Of a DNA stretch of 64,000 nucleotides, positions 1 through 7,928 are shown piece by piece; position 1 is the first letter of the stretch; every line of letters starts with the position of its first letter. A program made the translations under genes and the position numbers. The notes below the pieces were generated by a model. That model had not been told where the DNA came from and ran no database searches. It saw only the letters and a list, made by a program, of their open reading frames with translations. Location: positions 1 to 64,000 of the forward strand of contig JARLGY010000010.1 of the NCBI GenBank assembly GCA_031292525.1, written 5' to 3'. The stretch comes from Flavipsychrobacter sp. (GTDB lineage: Bacteria > Bacteroidota > Bacteroidia > Chitinophagales > Chitinophagaceae).

Positions 1-138
1 AGGTGGATCGGTAAACTAGGCGGCCATCTTGGACGAAAATCTGATGGTCCACCGGGGCTTAAAACAGTCTGGTTAGGTTATCAAAAATTATGTCATGCAG
101 TAGCGATTTATGAACTTACAGTTTTGGGTAAGGATTAG
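1..138 (+). CDS. IS4/Tn5-family transposase, C-terminal fragment (cut by window edge)
   Basis: An open frame runs from base 1 to a TAG at 136-138 and encodes the last 45 residues of a protein. It starts RWIGKLGGHLGRKSDG, then PPGLKTVWLGYQ. A tryptophan followed by a glycine-rich LGG stretch, an RK-DG-PPG turn and a tryptophan-leucine-glycine segment is the usual C-terminus of Tn5/IS4-like DDE transposases. The catalytic domain would lie to the left of the window, so I cannot say whether the element is intact. I saw no convincing terminal inverted repeat just downstream. Confidence 0.7.
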   Translation, partial: RWIGKLGGHLGRKSDGPPGLKTVWLGYQKLCHAVAIYELTVLGKD

Positions 139-440
139 CTTTTTTCAAGGAGGGGTGGCCAACGGCCAGGGTGGTTACAATCGCGAAGGATTTACACCTC
201 ATGTCATGCGAGGCACAAAACAACCTTACGAAACACAACAGACATTTATGGACATTCACCGGCATTTCATAAAAACACAATATCACTTGCCATGGCTATT
301 CTCCGCATAAAAAAACGCTATTAATGTCCTTTTTACCCGACAATTATCAACGGACATTTTACTAAAATAACTCACCCCCGCCTATTTTGGCCCAACAACA
401 GTAAAATGAAATATTATTTTGCTTCAGCTATTTTTGCACC
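139..440. other. Intergenic stretch between transposase end and first gene
   Basis: No gene is supported here. A 66-codon frame covers part of it, but its composition is not protein-like and it overlaps the transposase end. The right end of the insertion element should lie here; a short inverted repeat (TGGCC/GGCCA) occurs near 158-170 but is too short to call. The last 20 bases hold a promoter-like element. Confidence 0.5.
429..436 (+). promoter_or_regulatory. Bacteroidota -7 promoter element (TATTTTTG)
   Basis: TATTTTTG matches the TAnnTTTG consensus of the primary sigma factor of Bacteroidota and ends four bases before the ATG at 441. No good TTTG lies 19-20 bases upstream, so only half of the promoter is visible. 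If it is used, the leader is extremely short. Confidence 0.35.
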
Positions 441-893
441 ATGAAACGATTATTTCCTATTATACTCCTTCTGGCCATATTATCTGCAATATCAGGGGTA
501 CTGATGTCTGAGATCAATTTTATTGGCAGTATGGGTATCTGGCTCATTCATAAAGAATATCATTTCCTAAAAATATGGTGGCAGGGCGGACTGGCAGTAT
601 TTATAGCCCTCCTCGTTTTATTAACTATACAGGGTATATTAAACACGAAACTAGCCAAGGGTGTCGCTATAATGATGCAATTAGTTTTGTTTTTCATAGC
701 GCTTGCTGGCCTATACTTCACCTACAACGATTTCCGTCACGATTTTACACATAAAATAGTTGGAGAACGTTTTCACCTGGGCGTTTATCTGTTTTGGGTA
801 GGCTGGATGGTAATATCCTTATATTATATGTTTAGTAGAAGGCAAGTCTTAAAGGTAAGCGCAGATGCAGATCAGAATACGAAGACTCTATAA
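441..893 (+). CDS. Four-helix integral membrane protein, unknown
   Basis: The 150-residue protein has about four hydrophobic helices, near residues 4-22, 48-68, 75-94 and 113-132, separated by short polar loops. A tryptophan-rich loop (KIWWQGG) precedes helix 2, and the C-terminal tail is polar and charged. There is no cleavable signal with a clear processing site. I do not recognise a family and assign no function. It stands alone: an insertion-element fragment lies upstream and the next gene is convergent, only 17 bases away. Confidence 0.75.
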   Translation: MKRLFPIILLLAILSAISGVLMSEINFIGSMGIWLIHKEYHFLKIWWQGGLAVFIALLVLLTIQGILNTKLAKGVAIMMQLVLFFIALAGLYFTYNDFRHDFTHKIVGERFHLGVYLFWVGWMVISLYYMFSRRQVLKVSADADQNTKTL

Positions 894-910
894 ATCAACT
901 AGTGAAACCA

Positions 911-1330
911 TCAAAAAGTCCTCCCTTCCAATTCTGACACAGCCTTTTTAAAGCGTTCAGGGAAAAGAGCCTTTTCATTTTTGTTGAAGTCGTATATCAC
1001 TATCACATCATGGGCTTCAGCTGCCACTTCGTTATCTTGGTTCAGTACTTGGTGATATATCCCAAAGCTGGTGTTCTTTATAAACTCAATGCTTGCCTGT
1101 ATGGTTATATTTCCCGGATAATGTAAGGGTTTCATAAACTGGCAAGATGTTGAAAGGAGTATAGGTCCTATCTTATCTTCTTCAAATATCTTTATCAGCG
1201 CAATAGCCTCCCAGTAGTTTACCCGCGATGCCTGTATATACTTAAAGTAGCTCACATTATTAATATGGCCAAACATATCCATCTCGCTCCAGTCTAGTCT
1301 TAGCGGCAACTTTACGGGGAAATTGTACAT
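911..1330 (-). CDS. Acyl-CoA thioesterase, 4HBT hotdog family
   Basis: A hotdog-fold thioesterase of about 139 residues, of the YbgC/FadM/4HBT type, expected to hydrolyse acyl-CoA thioesters in the cytoplasm. The N-terminal motif MDMFGHINNVSYFKYI matches the catalytic D-x-x-G-H-x-N-N-x-x-Y motif, with Asp about 17 residues from the start. I chose the ATG at 1330 because the hotdog strand begins directly after it. The longer open frame to 1444 encodes a cysteine-rich segment unlike the family and overlaps the upstream gene. It follows the outer-membrane protein gene by 16 bases on the same strand. The substrate cannot be told from sequence. Confidence 0.85.
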   Translation of the reverse strand: MYNFPVKLPLRLDWSEMDMFGHINNVSYFKYIQASRVNYWEAIALIKIFEEDKIGPILLSTSCQFMKPLHYPGNITIQASIEFIKNTSFGIYHQVLNQDNEVAAEAHDVIVIYDFNKNEKALFPERFKKAVSELEGRTF

Positions 1331-1346
1331 GGTGCAATTGCATTTT

Positions 1347-2033
1347 TTATATGAACAGGTACATAAATCGCACCACCCAAAGGTTTTGGTATTGCGATGA
1401 GCGGGCATATGGTTCAGGTGGTATATTAGTACGAAACGGTACAACTGAATATTGGAACCTCACATTCAGGAACAATCCTTTTACAAGGTGCAGTTGCACT
1501 CCGGCAAGTACGTTTATATCGCTTTTCTTAAAAGGGTACTTAGTAAGGTCTATTGGTGGTGGTGCAGGATCTGTCTGTATTGTTTCAGTAGCGCCTACAA
1601 GCTGCGAATAAGACAGGCCAACCCCAAAATGACTTTTACGTTTGTCAAAATAGTTCAGCATAACAGGTATCTCAGCATAATTGGTATTGATACCATATTT
1701 TAGAATAGCAAGAGTACTTGTCGAACCTAAAACACGCACATAGTTGCTTTTGCTACCCTTTTCAGAATACAGTATTTCCATGCTCAGCGCTATATGCTTT
1801 TTTAGCTGTGCATATACAATGCCACCAAAGTTAGCGCCTGTTTTATGGTACCCTGCATAATAGTCACCATCTACCTGGCAGAAGTTAGCGCCCGCTGTTA
1901 GGCCGCCATAAAATATACGCGGTTCTTCAACATAATAGCCTGTACTTTCTTCCTGGGCATATATTTTACATGAAAAAAGGAATAATACGATCCAAACCGT
2001 TATAAATGCTGTTAATTTTCTACTTTTAACCAT
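1347..2033 (-). CDS. Outer-membrane beta-barrel protein (PorT/OMP_b-brl_2 type)
   Basis: A protein of about 228 residues with a hydrophobic signal peptide ending in a ...YAQEE-like site (Sec/SPase I). It is followed by alternating polar and aromatic beta strands, starting GGLTAGANFCQVDGD, and ends in an aromatic-hydrophobic strand. This is typical of the small Bacteroidota outer-membrane beta-barrel family PF13568. The frame extends to a TTG at 2042, but the ATG at 2033 gives a normal signal peptide. Its start lies 18 bases from the divergent ATG at 2052, so the two promoters must overlap or lie inside the coding regions. No ligand can be inferred. Confidence 0.8.
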   Translation of the reverse strand: MVKSRKLTAFITVWIVLFLFSCKIYAQEESTGYYVEEPRIFYGGLTAGANFCQVDGDYYAGYHKTGANFGGIVYAQLKKHIALSMEILYSEKGSKSNYVRVLGSTSTLAILKYGINTNYAEIPVMLNYFDKRKSHFGVGLSYSQLVGATETIQTDPAPPPIDLTKYPFKKSDINVLAGVQLHLVKGLFLNVRFQYSVVPFRTNIPPEPYARSSQYQNLWVVRFMYLFI

Positions 2034-2051
2034 CGAAACCAATCAATAGGA

Positions 2052-2357
2052 ATGAACTTCAAATATACGCCAAACACGCTAAAAAAACTGGAACAGCTTT
2101 ATGAAGAGGCGCGCTACGTGATACGGTACGAGAAAGGCAACTTCAATTCTGGCTATTGCGTACTTGAAGATAAAAGGGTTGCTGTCATCAATAAATTTCT
2201 CAGCATAGAGGGCCGCATCAATTCCCTGGTCGAAATACTACCTACCCTACAGGTCAACGAAGAAGATTTTAGTGGCGAGATGCTAAAATGGTATAAAGCC
2301 ATTATAGTCCCCACTGCCGGTAACGATCCTTCTGTACAAACTCAAATGGATCTCTAA
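2052..2357 (+). CDS. Conserved small protein of unknown function
   Basis: The 101-residue protein has no signal or membrane segment. A charged N-terminal helix (TPNTLKKLEQLYEEARY) is followed by a mixed alpha/beta segment. I recall similar short proteins beside PhnP-like genes in Bacteroidota but know no function. Its stop codon abuts the GTG start of the next gene with no gap, implying translational coupling with the phosphodiesterase. The start is the only sensible ATG and lies 18 bases from a divergent gene. Confidence 0.75.
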   Translation: MNFKYTPNTLKKLEQLYEEARYVIRYEKGNFNSGYCVLEDKRVAVINKFLSIEGRINSLVEILPTLQVNEEDFSGEMLKWYKAIIVPTAGNDPSVQTQMDL

Positions 2358-3122
2358 GTGAAAGTAACTTTTTTAGGAACCGGAACTTCCCAGGGCGTAC
2401 CATTTATAGGTTGTGGCTGCGCTGTATGCACCTCACACAATCCTAAAGACAACAGGTTGCGCAGCTCTGTATGGATACAAACGCCAGAAGCAAGTATAGT
2501 TATAGATAGTGGTCCAGACTTCAGGTACCAGATGTTGCGCGCTAAAGTGCATAAGCTCGATGCTATTATTTTCACCCACGGCCACAAAGACCATATTGCG
2601 GGGCTCGATGATGTGCGGGCCTACAATTACCATGATAATAAGGCCATGGAAGTATATGCCACAGCCGCGACTGAGGAAGGATTAAGACGCGAATTTTATT
2701 ATATTTTTAGCGATCATACTTATCCGGGCATACCAAAAGTAAACCTGCATACCATAAATAGTAACGATGTAATCAATATAAACGGACTCGAAATTACCCC
2801 CATACGTGTATTACATTACAAGCTTGAAGTACTCGGGTTCAGGATAAATGATTTCACCTATATTACAGATGCCAACTACATTGCCCCAGAAGAAATGGAT
2901 AAGATAAAGGGCAGTAAAACATTCGTGGTCAATGCATTACGTCACGAGCCACACATATCGCACTACACTATGCAGGAAGCTATCGAGATAGCCAAGCAAA
3001 CAGGGGCGGAAGCCGCTTACTTCACCCACATAAGCCATCAATTGGGTTTGCACGATGAGGTAAACAGCATATTACCCACTGGTATGTTCCTCGCTTACGA
3101 TGGCCTGACATTACATTTATAA
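2358..3122 (+). CDS. MBL-fold phosphodiesterase, PhnP-like
   Basis: A 254-residue cytoplasmic metallo-beta-lactamase-fold hydrolase. It opens with VTFLGTGTSQGVP, followed by a cysteine cluster (GCGCAVC), the metal motif THGHKDHIAG (HxHxDH) near residue 75, and a later histidine in THISHQLG. This matches the PhnP/COG1235 group, cyclic phosphodiesterases that open phosphoribosyl 1,2-cyclic phosphate. No phosphonate operon is present, so the true substrate may differ. The start is a GTG directly after the TAA of the upstream gene; the conserved LGTGTS strand begins four residues later, which supports it. Confidence 0.85.
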   Translation: MKVTFLGTGTSQGVPFIGCGCAVCTSHNPKDNRLRSSVWIQTPEASIVIDSGPDFRYQMLRAKVHKLDAIIFTHGHKDHIAGLDDVRAYNYHDNKAMEVYATAATEEGLRREFYYIFSDHTYPGIPKVNLHTINSNDVININGLEITPIRVLHYKLEVLGFRINDFTYITDANYIAPEEMDKIKGSKTFVVNALRHEPHISHYTMQEAIEIAKQTGAEAAYFTHISHQLGLHDEVNSILPTGMFLAYDGLTLHL

Positions 3123-3189
3123 AACCTTATAGACGTTATAATATCCTTTATATTTACCTTTACTTTTTACACAAAACAGATACCTAACA

Positions 3190-3714
3190 ATGAAGAAGAT
3201 TTTTGCAACACTCCTCCTTGCCCTGTCGGTACAATTTGCACATGCGCAATATGAGAATACAAAGATTCAGCTGGGCCAGAAAGCGCCCGACTTAGCTTTT
3301 TTAAATCCCAAAGGCGAGACCATCCAACTGTCAAAGATCAATAAAGACAGGGTTATATTGCTCGACTTCTGGGCTTCATGGTGCGGTCCATGCCGTCGCA
3401 GCAGCCCGGCACTGGTAGCTGCATACAAAAACTACAGTACCAAAAAGTTTAAAGATGCCAAGAAGGGTTTCACTGTAGTAAGCGTATCTCTTGATCAGAA
3501 GAAAGAGGCGTGGATAGCTGCCATACAACACGATGGCTTGGTTTGGGATTACCATATGAGCGACTTGGGTGGCTGGGGTTCAAAACCTGCTGAAATATAT
3601 GGTGTACAGTTTGTACCACAAACATTCCTAATAGATGCTTCTGGCAAAATAATAGGCAAATATCAAAGCATAGAGGCCGCAACTGAAGACATTCAGAAGC
3701 TGGTTAAAAATTAA
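3190..3714 (+). CDS. Exported TlpA-like thioredoxin-fold protein
   Basis: A 174-residue protein with a Sec signal peptide (MKKIFATLLLALSVQFAHA) and a periplasmic TlpA/ResA-like thioredoxin domain. The active site DFWASWCGPCRR lies near residues 60-70, and the cis-proline strand is VPQTFLID. Such proteins reduce disulfides of exported or cytochrome-type proteins. There is no lipobox, so it is probably soluble in the periplasm. It stands between the PhnP-like gene and rpmE2, separated by 67 and 149 bases. Confidence 0.88.
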   Translation: MKKIFATLLLALSVQFAHAQYENTKIQLGQKAPDLAFLNPKGETIQLSKINKDRVILLDFWASWCGPCRRSSPALVAAYKNYSTKKFKDAKKGFTVVSVSLDQKKEAWIAAIQHDGLVWDYHMSDLGGWGSKPAEIYGVQFVPQTFLIDASGKIIGKYQSIEAATEDIQKLVKN

Positions 3715-3780
3715 TGACTAACCGCCCATTATTAACTTACCTGTGTCGTGCTACCATATGCGCTTGACAGTTAAATTTAA

Positions 3781-3812
3781 TTTGGAAGGTTATTAATTTT
3801 AATATACCTTCG
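3781..3812 (+). promoter_or_regulatory. Promoter of the L31 gene (TTTG-N20-TACCTTCG)
   Basis: TTTG at 3781-3784 and TACCTTCG at 3805-3812 are 20 bases apart. They match the Bacteroidota consensus at all fixed positions but one. The predicted leader to the ATG at 3864 is about 45 bases. Confidence 0.6.
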
Positions 3813-3863
3813 CACACTCAATTTCACGCATGGCCAAATCCATGCATCAAAAAAGGCAACAAA

Positions 3864-4115
3864 ATGAAAAAAGACATTCATCCGCAGACATACCGTACTG
3901 TCATCTTTAAAGATACTTCAAACGACAGCGCGTTTTTAACCCGTTCTACTGCTGCTTCTAAGGAAACAATGGTTTGGGAAGATGGTAAGGAGTACCCCGT
4001 AGTAAAAGTCGAGATCTCTAATACTTCTCACCCTTTCTACACTGGTAAGTCAATGTTCGTAGATACTGCAGGTCGTATCGAAAAATTCAAAAAGCGTTAC
4101 GAAAAGAAAGCTTAA
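3864..4115 (+). CDS. rpmE2: 50S ribosomal protein L31 type B
   Basis: The 83-residue protein starts [20 protein letters not shown] and contains [21 protein letters not shown], the conserved C-terminal core of L31. The CxxC zinc ligands of the type A form are absent, so this is the zinc-independent type (YkgM/RpmE2). In many bacteria that paralogue replaces the zinc form when zinc is scarce, but in Bacteroidota it is commonly the only L31. It has its own promoter and a strong terminator at 4150-4177, so it is monocistronic. Confidence 0.95.
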   Translation: MKKDIHPQTYRTVIFKDTSNDSAFLTRSTAASKETMVWEDGKEYPVVKVEISNTSHPFYTGKSMFVDTAGRIEKFKKRYEKKA

Positions 4116-4149
4116 GTTTTCTTTCAAAAGCATACTTGCTAAAGGTTTT

Positions 4150-4177
4150 AAAAATCCCGACTTTTGTCGGGATTTTT
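4150..4177 (+). terminator. Rho-independent terminator after L31
   Basis: A perfect 12-bp stem (AAAAATCCCGAC / GTCGGGATTTTT) with a TTTT loop and a T-run. It ends five bases before the next ATG at 4183, so the downstream gene needs its own promoter or read-through. Confidence 0.9.
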
Positions 4178-4182
4178 GTTTT

Positions 4183-5385
4183 ATGGCCTTCATACTCTTC
4201 GACGATACAACACGCAATAATTTACTACCCTTTACACATACACGTGCCATAGCAGACATACGTTGTGGCATATGGACCATGCGCGAACGCTGGGAGCATT
4301 TCCTGAAGCTGCCAACCGGTACACTCACCGTACCTTACCTGCAAGCTATCTATCCCTCAACCTTCGGTACCGATCATATTTATATCAATGCGGCCATATT
4401 TGGTACACACCCACTTACTGAAGCAATAAACAAGCTGCAGCCCGGCCAGAAATTGGTGAAAGGCTATGAGCTAATCGCAGTAAGAACAGCAGATGTATTA
4501 CACACAGATACTATTACAGAGCATACCGCCCCACTGCCTGCCCAATATTTTGATGGAGAAATACACCAGCTAAAAAATATCTGGGAAATTTTCGCTCAAA
4601 ACGATAGAGCAATACGCGAAGATTTTAAAGCAATAACCCAGGCAAGGACAAGCCAACCAATACCCGCACACATTATTGTGAGCGGGCAAGATATATTTAT
4701 AGAAGAAGGAGCCAAACTTCATCCGGGCTGCATAATAAATACACAAACAGGTCCTGTATATATAGGCAAGGATGCTGAGATGCTGGAAGGCTCACTCATC
4801 CGTGGCCCTTTGGCGCTTTGCGATCATGCAGCTATCAAAATGGGCTCCAAAGTATATGGCGCCACTACCATAGGCCCTGGTTGCAAAGTAGGCGGTGAGC
4901 TCAATAATGTGGTCATGTTTGCCAACAGCAATAAAGGTCATGAAGGTTACCTGGGCAATGCTGTAATAGGCGAATGGTGCAACCTGGGTGCAGATACCAA
5001 CTGTTCCAATCTCAAAAACAATTACGATGAGGTAAAGATATGGGACGAATATAATAGCCGGTCTGTACGCACCGGACTTACGTTTTGCGGCCTTATGATG
5101 GGCGACCATTCTAAGTGCGGTATTAATACTATGTTCAATACAGGTACAGTGGTAGGTGCATGCTGCAATATTTATGGCGCAGGCTTCCCCGAAAAATTCA
5201 TCCCTTCATTCAGTTGGGGTGGCAGCGATAAAATGGTGCCCCACAAGTCTCAAAAAGCAATAGAAACAGCAGATCGCATGATGGCCCGGCGCAACAAACA
5301 ACTTACAGAGGCAGAAAAAGCCATGCTCATTCATGTGTACGAAAACACAGCAGTGCATCGCCAGCTTTTCATACAAGAGCAGTAA
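4183..5385 (+). CDS. GlmU-like sugar nucleotidyltransferase/acetyltransferase (alternative Bacteroidota form)
   Basis: A 400-residue protein with an N-terminal nucleotidyltransferase-like domain (start MAFILFDDTTRNNLLPFTHT) and a C-terminal left-handed beta-helix from about residue 162. The helix shows hexapeptide repeats (GSLIRGPLALCDH, GATTIGPGCKVGG) and GTVVGACCNIYG. This is the architecture of the alternative GlmU family of Bacteroidota (TIGR03991-type), thought to make UDP-GlcNAc for peptidoglycan and LPS. The N-terminal domain lacks the classic LAAGxGTRM motif of E. coli GlmU, so the nucleotidyl-transfer activity is family-based inference. The next gene, tpiA, follows by 125 bases. Confidence 0.85.
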   Translation: MAFILFDDTTRNNLLPFTHTRAIADIRCGIWTMRERWEHFLKLPTGTLTVPYLQAIYPSTFGTDHIYINAAIFGTHPLTEAINKLQPGQKLVKGYELIAVRTADVLHTDTITEHTAPLPAQYFDGEIHQLKNIWEIFAQNDRAIREDFKAITQARTSQPIPAHIIVSGQDIFIEEGAKLHPGCIINTQTGPVYIGKDAEMLEGSLIRGPLALCDHAAIKMGSKVYGATTIGPGCKVGGELNNVVMFANSNKGHEGYLGNAVIGEWCNLGADTNCSNLKNNYDEVKIWDEYNSRSVRTGLTFCGLMMGDHSKCGINTMFNTGTVVGACCNIYGAGFPEKFIPSFSWGGSDKMVPHKSQKAIETADRMMARRNKQLTEAEKAMLIHVYENTAVHRQLFIQEQ

Positions 5386-5510
5386 TTCACTCTTTTTCCA
5401 AATTAAAAGCGCATATACAATATGTGCTTTGTATACTTTGTACTTTCTTTGCGTACTTAGTACTCAAAATTTATCATTACTTATACCACTTAACCAGCAG
5501 TATATATAGC

Positions 5511-6287
5511 ATGCGTAAAAAAATAGTAGCCGGCAACTGGAAGATGAACCTTACTCTACAAGAAGGTACCACACTAGCAGAAAGCATATTAAGCAGCCTT
5601 ACAGGCGTAGACGATAATAGTCAGGTGGTTATTGCACCGCCATTTACACATCTCGCTGCCATTGGCAATCTCACCCGGCATACGGCTCACGTACATCTGG
5701 GCGCACAAAACTGCAACGATAATGCCTCAGGTGCTTATACGGGCGAAATTTCTGCGGCAATGGTAAAAAGCACAGGCGCAGAATATGTAATCATTGGCCA
5801 CTCTGAGCGCAGGGAATACTATAAAGAAGATGATGCCCTCCTGGCCCGGAAAACAAGCCAGGCATTAGATAATAACATAAAGGTTATCTTCTGTTGTGGA
5901 GAGCCACTCGAAGTAAGAGAGGCTGAAACCCAGAACGATTACGTGGAAAAACAGATCAAGGCTGGCCTATACCATCTTGATGGTGCACATCTGCGTAACA
6001 TTGTACTAGCCTACGAGCCCATTTGGGCCATCGGAACTGGCCGTACCGCAACATCTGCCCAGGCACAGGAAATGCACGCCCATATAAGGGCTGTAATAGC
6101 TTCACAATACGGCAAAGATGCAGCCAACGATATGACAATACTATATGGCGGTAGTTGCAAGCCATCAAATGCTGATGAGCTGTTTGCCTGCCCGGATGTA
6201 GACGGAGGACTCATAGGTGGAGCATCGCTGAAGGCAGAAGAATTTCTGGGTATAATCGCTGCAATGACGAGAGTACAAAAGCAATAA
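5511..6287 (+). CDS. tpiA: Triosephosphate isomerase
   Basis: A 258-residue glycolytic enzyme interconverting dihydroxyacetone phosphate and glyceraldehyde-3-phosphate. It starts MRKKIVAGNWKMN (substrate lysine). The catalytic His lies in YVIIGHSERREYY and the catalytic Glu in LAYEPIWAIGTG near residue 168; the flexible loop follows, and the phosphate-binding ends are LYGGSCKP and GGLIGGASL. The open frame extends upstream to 5424, but the conserved beta-strand 1 begins at the ATG at 5511. Length is normal for the family. Confidence 0.97.
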   Translation: MRKKIVAGNWKMNLTLQEGTTLAESILSSLTGVDDNSQVVIAPPFTHLAAIGNLTRHTAHVHLGAQNCNDNASGAYTGEISAAMVKSTGAEYVIIGHSERREYYKEDDALLARKTSQALDNNIKVIFCCGEPLEVREAETQNDYVEKQIKAGLYHLDGAHLRNIVLAYEPIWAIGTGRTATSAQAQEMHAHIRAVIASQYGKDAANDMTILYGGSCKPSNADELFACPDVDGGLIGGASLKAEEFLGIIAAMTRVQKQ

Positions 6288-6306
6288 AAAAATATTCAGA
6301 ATAAAG

Positions 6307-6337
6307 TTTGGCAAAAAGAAAACACTGCTTATCTTTG
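6307..6337 (+). promoter_or_regulatory. Consensus promoter of tRNA-Glu (TTTG-N19-TATCTTTG)
   Basis: TTTG at 6307-6310 and TATCTTTG at 6330-6337 are exactly 19 bases apart, a perfect Bacteroidota housekeeping promoter. It sits 18 bases before the first base of the tRNA. Confidence 0.85.
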
Positions 6338-6355
6338 CAATCCCAATTGAAAAAC

Positions 6356-6427
6356 GGCGCGTTGGTCAAGCGGTTAAGACGCCTCCCTTTCACGGAGGAA
6401 TGACGGGTTCGATTCCCGTACGTGCTA
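6356..6427 (+). tRNA. tRNA-Glu (anticodon TTC)
   Basis: A cloverleaf can be drawn. The 7-bp acceptor stem (GGCGCGT / ACGTGCT) has two G-U pairs, and the D arm contains GCGGTTAAGAC. The 5-bp anticodon stem CCTCC/GGAGG closes the loop CTTTCAC, whose anticodon TTC reads glutamate. The T arm is CGGGT-TCGATTC-CCGT, with discriminator A. CCA is not encoded. A strong promoter and terminator flank it, so it is a single-tRNA unit. Confidence 0.95.
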
Positions 6428-6432
6428 CATCT

Positions 6433-6465
6433 GAAAGCCGCTCTATGAGCGGCTTTCTTCATTTT
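6433..6465 (+). terminator. Terminator of tRNA-Glu
   Basis: A perfect 11-bp stem (GAAAGCCGCTC / GAGCGGCTTTC) with a 3-base loop, followed by TTCATTTT, starts six bases after the tRNA. Confidence 0.88.
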
Positions 6466-6585
6466 AGACTAATAGAATAAAATACCCACCCCCATCTTGA
6501 TCGGTTGCTTCAGATCAAGTTAAAAAGTTTGAAGAATTGCGTAAGTCACTCTAACTAAGCCAGCACCGGTAGATATTGGTGCACA

Positions 6586-6969
6586 TCAAGTGCTCGGTTG
6601 AACCCATTGACTTCGCCAGTCAGGTGCTTCAAAAGGATCTGCAAAATATTGTGTCTCATGTACAACCTTGCCATTGCAGAATTCCATAATACTCACTGTA
6701 TATGATGATTGCCCCTGGTAAATGATCGTGTATTCTGTGATCCAGAGATTACCTTCTCCTACAATGCGTTTAATATTGAAGCCAGACGGTTTACCTGGAT
6801 GATGACTCCGTAAAGCCTGCAAATTGCTTCGTCCTAGGATTCGCTCACCTGACTGAGGATAATCACAAACGACATCGTCATCATAAATGTCATGTTCCGC
6901 GTTTGTATCACCAGCGGCGGAGGCCTGCCAGTGCGCATTTAGGGCTTCGTCTATCTGTTCGTCTCGCAT
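6586..6969 (-). CDS. SnoaL/NTF2-like protein
   Basis: A 127-residue cytoplasmic protein with the pattern of an NTF2-like (SnoaL) cone. The N-terminal helix is DEQIDEALNAHWQASAAGD. Then come DIYDDDVVCDYPQSGERILGR, ITEYTIIYQG and VSIMEFCNGKVVHETQYFADPF, the last strands that close the pocket. Members include small isomerases, hydratases and ligand-binding proteins, so no reaction can be assigned. The gene stands alone, with 225 bases of non-coding DNA upstream. Confidence 0.8.
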   Translation of the reverse strand: MRDEQIDEALNAHWQASAAGDTNAEHDIYDDDVVCDYPQSGERILGRSNLQALRSHHPGKPSGFNIKRIVGEGNLWITEYTIIYQGQSSYTVSIMEFCNGKVVHETQYFADPFEAPDWRSQWVQPST

Positions 6970-7194
6970 AAACCCAATTATTTAGTTATTGAGGCTTCTG
7001 TCAATCAGCTTGTATAATAAAACCAGTGTGCCAATATATATACCACAGCAGTAAGACCTCCTTGCAACACCCCGCCTTCCTTATTGTCGGTTCGGCACCA
7101 TTCCAGCCCATTTTAAGTGTCTAAATACCCCTTACATATTCTTAGTAGCGCTTACAGGATTTCACTTAATAAATATAATCTTCTGGTGAGTATT

Positions 7195-7872
7195 CTAATG
7201 AGATACTTTTTTTAAAGAATCTATCACAAAAGCCTGGTGAGATATGACTTCATTCTTTTCTTTAACCATTTTATCCAACAATTGATACTGCACCTCCGCA
7301 CTTTCCGATTCTTTTCTCACATTACTTTTCTCCTCCTGTGCCCTGTAACTCAAAAAGGAAAGGATAAGGCTCAAAAAAGAGAAAATACAAATAAGGAAAA
7401 ATATAACAACCAATATTTTATTCGTCTGTCGGGTGTGGCTATTGGTGTTTATTGCAGATGTATTCGATTCTTCAATTACCTGGTTCAGCCTTAATTGGCT
7501 TTCCATTATTTCAATCTGCTTCTCCGATGCTTTAATACTTAGTTCCTGGAAACGGTCCTGCCCTATCAGTACCTTGCGCTCAACAATAGATCTGGTGAAC
7601 TCTTCGTGTTTTTTACTCTTTTCAAGTTCATATTCTTTCTTCCCTGTCGGGGTTATTTTAACTACACTAGGGTCAATTTCATCTTCAGCTTTTACAACAA
7701 TAAAACCTTGGTGCTTTAAAGTTTCGTAGGCGGAAATAAATTGTTCTTGTGTAAAGTGTAGTTCAGCATAAATATCATTCAACACATCATATTCTATTGC
7801 ATTATACTCATTAAATACCTTGAGCATTTCAAAAACATAATCTTCCATTTGTTGATCTGATTTTATGATCAA
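7195..7872 (-). CDS. Membrane protein with winged-helix-like N-terminus and coiled coil, unknown
   Basis: The 225-residue protein has a cytoplasmic-looking N-terminal part (about residues 1-85) with helix-helix-helix-wing character: YDVLNDIYAELHF, QFISAYETLKHQGFIVV, then the beta-like SVVKITPTGKKEYE. A polar helical linker follows, then one strong transmembrane helix near residues 153-173 (ILVVIFFLICIFSFLSLILS), then a coiled-coil tail. I do not recognise a family. The N-terminal module resembles the small protein at 21172-21495 in residue spacing. It could sense or anchor something at the membrane, but that is a guess. Confidence 0.7.
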   Translation of the reverse strand: MIIKSDQQMEDYVFEMLKVFNEYNAIEYDVLNDIYAELHFTQEQFISAYETLKHQGFIVVKAEDEIDPSVVKITPTGKKEYELEKSKKHEEFTRSIVERKVLIGQDRFQELSIKASEKQIEIMESQLRLNQVIEESNTSAINTNSHTRQTNKILVVIFFLICIFSFLSLILSFLSYRAQEEKSNVRKESESAEVQYQLLDKMVKEKNEVISHQAFVIDSLKKVSH

Positions 7873-7928
7873 ATAAAAGCACCTTAATTACTTTGTGATC
7901 TTCACACTGTTAGTGCAAACAAATACTG

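Noticed and set aside
110-310. A 66-codon frame after the transposase end
   Set aside because: It overlaps the transposase C-terminus in another frame and shows no conserved protein pattern.
1331-1444. N-terminal extension of the thioesterase
   Set aside because: It overlaps the outer-membrane protein gene and adds a cysteine-rich segment unlike hotdog thioesterases.
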